A DNA stretch of 64,000 bases, from contig JALBYF010000035.1 of the NCBI GenBank assembly GCA_023212725.1, forward strand, positions 1-64,000, in the 5' to 3' direction. The notes beneath the pieces were generated by a model, which saw nothing but the letters and a program-made list of their open reading frames with translations, was not told the DNA's origin and made no database searches. Within the stretch, counting starts at the first letter, position 1, and each line of letters starts with the position of its first letter. This document shows, one piece after another, positions 55,967 through 64,000 of this stretch. A program made the position numbers and the translations under genes. The DNA is from Tranzscheliella williamsii (Eukaryota; Basidiomycota; Ustilaginomycetes; Ustilaginales; Ustilaginaceae).

Positions 55967-58627
55967 ATGGCTACATCAGGTTACGGTCGCACTTTCGCCG
56001 CCTCTGGCTCCAGCCATCCACCGCCGCTATCCATGGTAGCGCGCAATACTTCCGCGGGTTCGATACGCTCTGCCTCCACTGTCGCCCTGATGCAGTCCAG
56101 GAGATCCTTCCTCGACGAATCCGCCCTTTCGCCCTCGGAGTATCTTGTCTACCTCTCCTGCTTTGACAGCGTCAAGCCATCTCCGAGCGGCCATGCCGGC
56201 TTGATCGACGAGCAAGACGCGCTTCGGTATCTGCGCGAGGAATGCGCGATGAGCATGTCCGATGAGATAGACATTCTTCCGCTCTTCGAGCGCACCCCGC
56301 TCGGTCTTGCCTCGGGCCACTTTTTCGCCATGCTCAGGCTCGTCTCCTGGGCGCAGCAGGGCAGACGCGCCTCCAAGGACCTTCTCTTCACCCAGACCCG
56401 CCCCGTGAACACCGCACAGCCTGACAAGGTCACCACTCCCCAGAGCGCCTCCGCGGCCACCTTTGGCAACGTCCAGCAGATCACCTCCCCAGCGCCTCGC
56501 AGCAGCACCGCCGCACCAGCGCCCACCCCGTCCAAGCCCGCGCCCCCTAAACCCGAGCCTAGCACCAAACCCGTCCTGACCCCCGTGCGAGAAGAGTCTC
56601 AGACGCCCCTCTCCCGCGCTGAAACATCGGCGCCGACGATACCCACCAAGCCACCAGCAGTACCCGCCAAGCCGCAGATGCCGCAGCTCGTCGCACCCAA
56701 GGCCAAAGTGGCCAATCCCAATGTCCCGCTCAATCTAGAGCAGCTTCAACGCAAGCCCGCCGGCTTCCCGCCCTCGTCCAGTGCCAATCCGTTCCGCGAT
56801 GGCTCCGCATCTGCTGCCGGCTACACCAGCGGCTCCGGCTATGCTGTCGGCGTAGGTGCCACATCTTCGACGCCCGCACCCATCGCCGCACCCACCGACG
56901 CCCTTCTCGGCTTCGACCCCGCACCCAATCCGTTCAAGCAGAGCAAGCCGAGGATTGTCAAGCCCACCCCGGTCCGCGCCTCGTCTCCCGCCTCGAATCC
57001 TTTCCGCAACGGCACACCTAGCATGGCCACCCAGTCGCACTTCCCCAAGGTCGTCTTTGACTCGCCAGACGACGCCGAGTCTTCCCAGGCCAGCAGCTCC
57101 GCATCACGTCAACACCACCATCACCAGCAGCAACAACAGCAACCCTACCAGCACGACCGTCTTGCTGCCGGTTCGCCGCCGCTGCCGCCCCGGCCGAGCG
57201 ATCGCAATCCGCCCCCGCTCCCGCCGCGGCACATCAGCCCACTCATCCAGGCGGGCCTCAACGCCCGAAGCGAAGTGCGCCGCGCCAAGGAATCCCTGCC
57301 GCCCAAGACATTTACCGTGCTGCAGTCGTCCACCGCCAAGCACGGCGGCCATCCGCCCACCAAGCCTCGTCTCTTGACCGGCCAGACTGCGCCTGCCGAT
57401 CTGCCGCTGGTTTCGCTGCATGGCAAAAAGCGTTCCGCATCGGGCACCAAGTCGTTCATGATGGGCGCCGGCACCAGCAGCGCCGTCGGTGCCGAGTCGC
57501 GCCGGTCGGCCGCTGACGGCGATGGTCAGCTGCAGCGTCAGGACTCGCAGCAGTCGCATTCGGATGTCGCTCGCAACGAGACGGAGCTTGGGATCAATGC
57601 ACGGCGCACCTCGAGCCAGCTCCATCGAGGCGAGAGCGAGCTAGGCGCGGGGAGCTCGATCCTGGAGCAGCCACATGTCCAGCGCAGCGTGCCGACGGTG
57701 GCGCCCAAGCCGGTCTATGCCAAGAAGGCGAACTCGCACGGCGAAGAGGCGACGGTCGCGGCGGTCAAACCCACGCTGCCATCGTGGCTGCGGGAGCAGG
57801 AGGCGCTGCAGCGCGAAGCACTCGCGGCGGGCAGCGAGCCGCCGGCGCCGCCGCCGATCCAGCCCACCGAGGGTGGTGTGCGCGGGCGCGCGACACGGAC
57901 CGTGGTGGAGGAGCTGACCGACTCGGCCGAGGCAATGTCGGACGATGCGGCGGCAGCGAACGCGAGCGCCAATGCGAATGCGAACGCGAACGGGGCCTCG
58001 GTGGAGCGGGGGCCTGCCTTCTTTGCGCCGCACTCCCACGAGGAGGGCGAGGGACGGGAGGGGAGCCAGGGGATGCCGCGGCCGCTGGGGCGGTCCAAAA
58101 CGCTTTCGGGCGGGCATCGGCCGCCGCCGCGGCGGCGGGTGGTGGAGGCAGAGGCGGCGGGGGATGAGGGCGGGTGGGGGCACACGCTGGATGCGGGCAC
58201 GTATGCCGGCTTCAAGCCCGCGCGCGAAGCCAAGGGGCTGCGGCTCGTCGCGCCGTCCAAGCAGGCGCAGGCGCACGCCGACGCGCGCAAGCCCGCGCTC
58301 GGCAGCGCCCTCCGCGACCGCGTCGCCGACCTGCTCCGTGGCGACCCCGCCAGCCCCGACTGGCTGGCCCGCAAGCGCACCGACCCCGCCCGCGCCCCCC
58401 TCCTCGACGACCGCCCCCACCCCGACACCGACACCCCGCAACCCCACCCCCGCGCCGCCTCCCACGCCCTCCGTCAGCCCTCTCCCCCCCCCGCCCCGCG
58501 CCGCTGGAGCTCCTTCCACCATCCCCCCGACGCCCCGCAGCGCACCCACTACGCACCTCCCGACTCGGCCCTCTCCGAGGAAACCGACCCCCCCACCCGC
58601 GACCACGCCGGCTATGCACAGCTCTAG
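55967..58627 (+). CDS. EH-like domain protein with NPF motifs (endocytic adaptor?)
   Basis: Single exon, 886 aa. The first ATG in frame is 55967 (CGAGCATGGC). Residues ~54-130 (SPSEYLVYLSCFDSV through GHFFAMLRLVSWAQQGR) have the pattern of an EH (Eps15 homology) domain: two helix-loop-helix units ending in F-x-A-M-x-L-V. Three NPF motifs, the classical EH ligands, follow at ~274 (NPFRDG), ~321 (NPFKQS) and ~344 (NPFRNG). The rest is Pro/Ala/Ser-rich, with SH3-ligand-like PPLPPRPS and PPPLPPRH. EH proteins act in clathrin/actin-linked endocytosis at the plasma membrane; that role is inferred. The C-terminal 150 residues are GC-driven low complexity. Its stop is 176 bp from the stop of the convergent INCENP gene. 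Confidence 0.65.
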   Translation: MATSGYGRTFAASGSSHPPPLSMVARNTSAGSIRSASTVALMQSRRSFLDESALSPSEYLVYLSCFDSVKPSPSGHAGLIDEQDALRYLREECAMSMSDEIDILPLFERTPLGLASGHFFAMLRLVSWAQQGRRASKDLLFTQTRPVNTAQPDKVTTPQSASAATFGNVQQITSPAPRSSTAAPAPTPSKPAPPKPEPSTKPVLTPVREESQTPLSRAETSAPTIPTKPPAVPAKPQMPQLVAPKAKVANPNVPLNLEQLQRKPAGFPPSSSANPFRDGSASAAGYTSGSGYAVGVGATSSTPAPIAAPTDALLGFDPAPNPFKQSKPRIVKPTPVRASSPASNPFRNGTPSMATQSHFPKVVFDSPDDAESSQASSSASRQHHHHQQQQQQPYQHDRLAAGSPPLPPRPSDRNPPPLPPRHISPLIQAGLNARSEVRRAKESLPPKTFTVLQSSTAKHGGHPPTKPRLLTGQTAPADLPLVSLHGKKRSASGTKSFMMGAGTSSAVGAESRRSAADGDGQLQRQDSQQSHSDVARNETELGINARRTSSQLHRGESELGAGSSILEQPHVQRSVPTVAPKPVYAKKANSHGEEATVAAVKPTLPSWLREQEALQREALAAGSEPPAPPPIQPTEGGVRGRATRTVVEELTDSAEAMSDDAAAANASANANANANGASVERGPAFFAPHSHEEGEGREGSQGMPRPLGRSKTLSGGHRPPPRRRVVEAEAAGDEGGWGHTLDAGTYAGFKPAREAKGLRLVAPSKQAQAHADARKPALGSALRDRVADLLRGDPASPDWLARKRTDPARAPLLDDRPHPDTDTPQPHPRAASHALRQPSPPPAPRRWSSFHHPPDAPQRTHYAPPDSALSEETDPPTRDHAGYAQL

Positions 58628-58803
58628 CCGCCCCATACCCCCGCATCACCGGAATCGATCGCCTTCCCCGCCGCCCTCGCGCGCGCCACGTCGTAGTCAG
58701 ATTGCGCGTGCGTGCGTCCATTCATTGTCCGTGAGTGGGATACAGAGATGCGGGTCATACACCGGTGCAGGGTGCCGAAGTCGTGAGCGGGAGAGGGGGG
58801 TGG

Positions 58804-59165
58804 TTAGGGACGGGGGTCGCGCAGGGCGGGGGGGCCGGGGAGGATGCCCATGCGGCGATTGTAGCGGTCGATCTCCCACTGTGCGAGTGCGTCCGGGCCG
58901 GCCCAGTGCGCGGACGACGAGCGCGGGCGTCGAATCCGGAGCGCACTCGCCTCGCCCGGCAGGATCCGCTCCACCTCGACCGGGCCTGCCGGCACACCGA
59001 AGATCGCATCCGCATCGACAGTCGCCTGCGCCACCAGCGCCGCTTGCAGCGCCGCCCCCTGCGCCCACCCCGGCAGCGCCGCGCGCTTGGCAATCGTCTC
59101 CTCGTCGTCCGAGTCCGAGTACTCCGACTCCACCTCCGGCAGCTCCTCCTCGCCTTCCTCTTCGC

Positions 59166-59196
<31 letters not shown>

Positions 59197-62100
59197 TGCC
59201 GCCGCTGCCGCCTGCTTCTGCTTGTGCAGCTGCAGCTGTTTCTGTTGCTGCTGCTGCTGCTGCTGTTGCTGTTGCTGTTGGTGCTGCTTGGCCTGCTGGA
59301 ACGGGTTCGCTGTGGAGAAGCTGGGCGGGGGGGGCTTGGGCGCAGCGCTCTTGCTGGGGCCGGGCGCCAGGCGGGGAGCAGCGCCAAACCCGGCGGCGGC
59401 GGCGCCACCCGGCTTGATCGCGAGCTTGATCTGCTGCGGGGGCGGTGGCTGGGCTTGCGGGGCTGGTTGCGCGGTGGGGCGGAGCGAGGACTGGCTTGCG
59501 GTGCGGGCGAGTTTGGGTGCGGCGGTGGGGGGGGCGGGTGGTGGGGCGGGGGGGTCCTTGTCGGAGAGGCGGCGCTTTTTGCTGGGGTCGTGCGGGGGCG
59601 CGGGCGGGGCGGCGGAGGGCTGCATGTAGCGGCTTTTGACGCCGGCGTAGCTGCCGTTGAGCGCGCTGGAGGGGCGGGCGGGCGCGCTGGTGGTGCTGAC
59701 TGCACTCGTGCGCGCTGCACTAGCAGCACTGGCAGTGCTGGTGTTAGCCGCCACAGCACTGCCGAGGAGCGCGGCGGGGATGGCGGCGTCAGCGGCGCGA
59801 GCGACGGGAGGGTCGCGCGCGCGCTTGCGGGGATCGCGCTCCTGGCCCTCGTCGGCGAGCACACGTGCGCGCTCCTTCTTGGCAAGCAGCACCCGCCGCC
59901 GCTCCTCCTTCTCCTTGGCCTTGCGCTCCTCCTCCTCGGCCTGCCGCTTCCGCGCCAGCTCGGCACGCGCCAGACTCGCCGGCTTGCCCCCGATCATCGC
60001 CGCGCCCGACGCCGACGGCGTCGCGTTCGTCCCCGCCACCGCCTTGCTCGACGCTACCGGACTGGTCAACAGCGCCCCCGGCACCATCATCTTGGCCTCA
60101 ACAGCCGCGACATGCACCGGCGCAGCGCTCACACCGCCAGCCACCGTACCGCCCTGGCTGATGCTGGCGGCACGAGAGCGCGGCTGGAACGTGTTCGACG
60201 CCGAGATCTTGGTCTGCGACACCGCGGTCGTCGCATTCGTCGTCGTCGAGGCACTGAGCCCGAGAAAGCCCTTGATCTTCTCGCCCAAGCCCCAGGTGCG
60301 GGACGGCGAGGTGGACGACGCGGTGCTCGACGCCGTGCCAGGCCGCGCAGGCTGCATCTTGAACTTGCTCGGAGACGCGCTGCGAAGGCTCCCCATCTTG
60401 GATGGCGAAGCCGGCGCCGCTTTCGCCGGCGATTTGGCTGCCGCCTTCTTCGGCGACAGCATCTTGGACGTCGCCATGTCTGGCTTGCTCTGGACCGCTA
60501 CGGCGGGAGGTGTTGGCGGCCGTGCCTCAGCCTTGACCTTTTCCTTTGCCGACTGGGCCTCTTCCGGCCTCTGCTGCTCCTTTTCGAGCGAAGCGTCGCT
60601 GCTTGGCGCAGCAGGCACGCTTGCTGGCGCCGCCTTGGACGTCGACGGCGCCGGCTCCGGCGAGTTCTCGCGCGAATGAGCGTCGAAGAACTGGTTGTCG
60701 CGCTCATCGCGCCTTGTAGAGCGAGACGTAGACGACGCGGACGGCGATCGATCTGCCGACTGGCCCGTCTTGCCTGCCAGGGCTAGATCGAGCACCTCTT
60801 TGTTTACCGGAGTCTCTTTGGGTGGCGTAATCTCTTTGGGTGGCGTAAGCTCTTTGGGCGCCGTAAGCTCTTGGGGTGTCTCTGGAAGCGTCTTATACCG
60901 CTGCTGCGAGCGGACACTGGCGTCGAGCGAGGTGGACGGAAAGGGGAATCTGCCGGACTGGAGGGTTTTGGGCGGCGAATGCGCAGGGGTGGTGCTGCCA
61001 CCGCCGGGCGCACGGGTGGGCAGTTTGCTCGCCTGCTTCGGGCTGCCAAAGAGCGCTGCTAGGCTTCGTGGCTGTGGCGTGGGCGAGCCGGGGGCACGGA
61101 GGGCGGAGGAGGCAGATCCTTGCTGGAACGGATTCGTCCCGGCTCTGGTCTTGGGCGGCGAGCCAGGGCGGAGAGCGGCTGCTGGCAGCTGCTGCTCCTC
61201 GTTGCTCGCGTGTTCGGCAAGCTTGCGCGGCGATTTGCGCACACTCCCGGTCCGTAGAGGCGGACGAGCTGGCGAGGGCGCCGTCGCTCGAGCAGGAGAG
61301 CGGATCGGAGAGCGAGGAATGGCAGAAGCCTTGATGGTCGACTCGCTGCTCTTGTTAGCTGCAGCCTTTTCATACGACTCCACCGAGGCTTCAGAAGAAG
61401 CGGACTCGCTGGCCGAAGCGGAGTGGGGCGCTGCCGCTGGCTGGCGGTTCGCCGCGGGCGTCGCGTCTTTTAGTTTGGCACTGCTCGAGCCGGTCGAACT
61501 GGGAGCGTGGACAACCGACGAGGGGAGAGACGAAGCAGAAGCCCCGCTGCCCGTGCTCCGGGTGACGTGGGCGAGGTTGCTGCGGAACTGCTCCAGCTTG
61601 GACGCCGGTCCAGCAGCGACCGCCTTGTTGGAAGCAGCGTTGGTGGAAGAAGTGGACGACTTGGCGGCTAACATGGCAGCGTTGAGCTTCGACACTTTTT
61701 GGGGAGGCGGGGAGATGGTATGGGCCGAAGAGGACGCCGCGGAAGAAAGGGTGTGCGCTTGGTCGCTCTTTCGCTTTTTGGAGCCGTTGGATGCGGGTTT
61801 GGCCGCCGTGGTCGCGTTGGCGCGCGTGTTGGCTTGGGTGAGCTTGGTAGAGTGGACCGAGGCATGGGACTGGCGAGCGAGCGGATTCTCGTTTTCGTCT
61901 TCCGAGTCGGACTCGGAGTCGGCGTCGCCATCCTGCTGGCCGGCAACGTGTTTGCGTAAGCTCTTGTTGAGGAAACTGGACCGATACAGAGGCCCAGCGG
62001 GTGTGGAAGTGGGATGGACAGTGACAGAGCCGGTGCGATCGAGCTGGGCGGAGCCAGCAGCAGCAGCAGCAGCGGCAGCGGCCGGCAGACTCTTTTTGGC

Positions 62101-63374
62101 GCCGTAGGAGGCGAGAGTCCGTTTGGCAGGCTTGTCAACATCAAGATGGTGATGTTGCTTGAGCTTGTTGGCCAACAGCGCCGTCGCTTGGCGAGCGCTT
62201 TCGAGTTTAGGATCGCTAATCGATCCAGACACTGTATTGTCGGATTCTTTGGGGGCCTCGATGCTCCCTTCTATGGTAGCCGTATTTTCGACGGAAGATG
62301 CAAGGGTGGCATCGGTCTGACCAGCCGATGAGACGACGGTCGAGGGGCCATCTGAAGTGGCCGTGCTGCGCTCCACCATGCCAGGATTTCCGGCCGGTGT
62401 CGGCAGTATCTCGCCGAAAGTGTCGTTGTTATCGTCGTCCGAGTCAGAGTCGAAAACAGAGATCGCCTCTAATTCTTCAAAGGTCTGATTTACGTTCTTG
62501 GTGTTATCGACTTTAGTCAGAGAAGAAGCGCTGCTCAATGGGGGCGTCGAAGCTCTGGGCATGTCATCGGTTGTGGCGGGCGCGCTGTCGAGAGCCATGC
62601 TGTCTTCATCGGTGGATGGGGGATGCTGAGGAGCTTTGGACGACTTTGGCTGTCTCTTTTTTGTCGGTTCAACAGGGCCCGACGCTGAGGGATGGTTGCT
62701 CTTCTTGTTGGAGTTCACATCGGCAAGCGCCTTGCGGGTGGGGCGGTGTGGCCGAGCCACGTCAGCCTCCGCGTCAAGTTCTTTGCCTTTTCCATTGGCG
62801 GACTCGATGGAGCTGGTGAGGAAAGGATTGGCCTGGCCCGCTTTCTTCCTTGTCGAACGGACGGGAAGGGGCTCATTCTCCTTGTCGGTGATGTCGCGCG
62901 TATCAGCAAATGGATCGCTGGCGTCGGTCTGTTGCGTACTGCGGACGCGACCCGCGGCGGCCCTCGTGCGCGTTCGCGCGCGGGTAGGCGACTTGAGCAG
63001 CTCGCCCGCCAGCTTGGAGGGCGATGCGACAGATGTAGAGGTGGATCTGGAGGACAACACACAGCGAAGGTGAGCATTGGCAATAGAAAGTATGGATACG
63101 AGGGAGGGGAAATGTCTGCTTACGCATATTTGGCAAAGATCTGATTGGCATGGAACAGACTGTCGGCGATAAAGTCGGTGCCCTGTTCGGACAGGTTGTG
63201 GTAGAACATGGACATGTCGCAGCACTTGCGTATGTTGTTGACGTAGGCTAGCAGGCGGTCGTCTGGAGTGAGAGACAGAGATTGCGAAGAGGTGGAGGCG
63301 CTACTCGAGGCTGAGCTGGTGTGAGAAGGCCCAGCGGCGGCAAGGCGCCTAGAAGCGGTTCTGCGAGCCGGCAT
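58804..63374 (-). CDS. INCENP (Sli15/Pic1-like) chromosomal passenger scaffold
   Basis: Scaffold of the chromosomal passenger complex that binds and activates Aurora B/Ipl1. Two exons: 63124-63374 and 58804-63046, 1497 aa. The 77-bp intron has GTAAGC, a GCTCACC branch and CTCCAG, and joins FAKYA to STSTSVASPS. The N-terminal exon (DRLLAYVNNIRKCCDMSMFY) is a candidate survivin/borealin-binding segment. A long disordered middle has SP/TP sites and a TPPKE repeat (60806-60880). A charged single-helix segment at ~1108-1160 (ARKRQAEEEERKAKEKEERR) is followed by poly-Gln and poly-Ala runs (59166-59290). The C-terminal IN-box reads LPGWAQGAALQAALVAQ then DAIFG, and SSSAHW matches the TSS motif phosphorylated by Aurora B. 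These two motifs make the call firm. Confidence 0.85.
59166..59290 (-). repeat. Trinucleotide runs coding poly-Ala and poly-Gln in INCENP
   Basis: GCC/GCT triplets (59166-59215) and CTG/TTG triplets (59235-59285) on the plus strand encode poly-Ala and poly-Gln on the minus strand. The poly-Gln has about 13 residues broken by His/Lys. Such tracts change length readily between strains. Confidence 0.85.
60806..60880 (-). repeat. 18-bp repeats coding (T-P/A-P-K-E-L/I) in INCENP
   Basis: Four imperfect 18-bp units give TPQEL, TAPKEL, TPPKEI and TPPKET in a row. Each carries a Thr-Pro that could be a CDK site. The repeat is in frame and does not disturb the protein. Confidence 0.75.
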
Positions 63375-64000
63375 GATGAAGGTGTTGGACAGAGCGACGC
63401 TAGCCTATACTGACACGCCAAGCGGGGGCAGAGCAGAGCAGAGCAGGCCGACACAATATGGCCAATCCGGCTCCGCTGTTGTTCGTGATGCTTGCGTGGG
63501 TGGGGATCTACTCGGTCATGTAGGCACCGTCCAGGGGATGAGGCTGCTGGCCGATGCTGGCGGCTGGACACCGCTACGGAGGTTGCTTGAAGAGGGAGAG
63601 AGATGCCGTTGCAGGTGGAGAGGAGGGAGGAGGGATGAGGCAGTGAAGCTGAGCTTCGATGCTTGACGATTGTGCTGTCATGAGCGGGCTCGGCCTGCTT
63701 CGATCTTATGCCCTTTCAATACGACATTTTCCCAATTCCAATAGGGGATGGATTCTGTTTCTATACTTATGCATGCAGCGTCGCTCGTGTCACTTTCGGT
63801 ATGGCCCTTCTATGGGATTAAGGGACTAAGGAGAGATTAGTAGTGAGAGCGAGACGCGATTTCAGAATGCCTTACAACGTGCAGATAGAAGGGAGCGCGC
63901 TGCATATGAGCTTCACGCGGTTGTGCTTCACGTGATGTACTAATCGCTCTTTTCTCAGCCTGCCCCCCTCCAACGGTCTAACAGCCCAAGTTTCTTATCC
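63375..64000. other. INCENP promoter and window end
   Basis: 626 bp upstream of INCENP. No gene is seen before the edge. The region is mildly AT-richer after 63700. Another divergent gene may begin outside the window. Confidence 0.5.

Noticed and set aside
59657..62107. Two long plus-strand frames (340 and 470 codons) opposite INCENP
   Set aside because: GC-rich low-complexity codons keep the antisense frame open; INCENP motifs identify the minus strand as coding.

Overview
The window is nuclear DNA of a GC-rich basidiomycete fungus, most likely a smut or smut-like yeast (Ustilaginomycotina). The evidence is a REC1-type 9-1-1 clamp gene, dense genes with few short introns (about 76-130 bp, mostly CTGAC/CTAA-like branch points), very long intronless genes, and Ser/Pro/Ala-rich low-complexity proteins. 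The assignment rests on protein resemblance and gene structure; no database was searched. Exon joins were worked out by hand from splice sites, frame and family resemblance.

Region 1 (1-21.4 kb) looks like an accessory or metabolic segment. A relatively AT-rich, repeat-bearing edge (1-1.4 kb) leads into REC1/RAD1. Then come a secreted DNase I-like phosphodiesterase, a histidine-acid-phosphatase-like secreted enzyme, a divergent transaldolase / polyol-type transporter pair, a bHLH transcription factor, an alpha/beta hydrolase, a YeeE/YedE (TsuA-like) sulfur transporter, a DHA1 drug/polyamine-type MFS transporter and an ER-type MpaB/latex-clearing-like oxygenase. The promoter shared by the transaldolase and the transporter carries a striking cluster of the palindrome CTGYRCAG, suggesting one regulator for both genes.

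Region 2 (21.4-23.7 kb) is a gene-poor spacer holding an intron-containing tRNA-Arg(ACG).

Region 3 (23.7-64 kb) is mostly core cell biology: an F-box-like protein, UTP10 (ribosome biogenesis), a large disordered unknown protein, an NTF2-like unknown, an HNH-nuclease gene that seems broken, SPC19 (DASH/kinetochore), a GRAM-VASt LAM/Ltc sterol-transfer protein, a NEDP1/SENP8-type deneddylase, WBP11 (splicing), a small secreted cysteine-rich protein, a Sct1/Gpt2-type glycerol-3-phosphate acyltransferase, an EH-like/NPF endocytic protein and INCENP (Aurora B partner). Two kinetochore/centromere genes (SPC19, INCENP) lie in this block but are 17 kb apart and need not be co-regulated. Many intergenic regions in the window share an ATTGTGA/TCACAAT element, including three copies spaced exactly 19 bp apart upstream of the deneddylase.

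The most unusual items are the CTGYRCAG palindrome array (8047-8805), the 19-bp-phased GTGATTGTGA triplet (46340-46387), the HNH gene with a TGA where a Trp codon is expected (39857-39859), the Gly-to-Asp change in the phosphatase signature, and the fungal thiosulfate-transporter-like gene with three introns.
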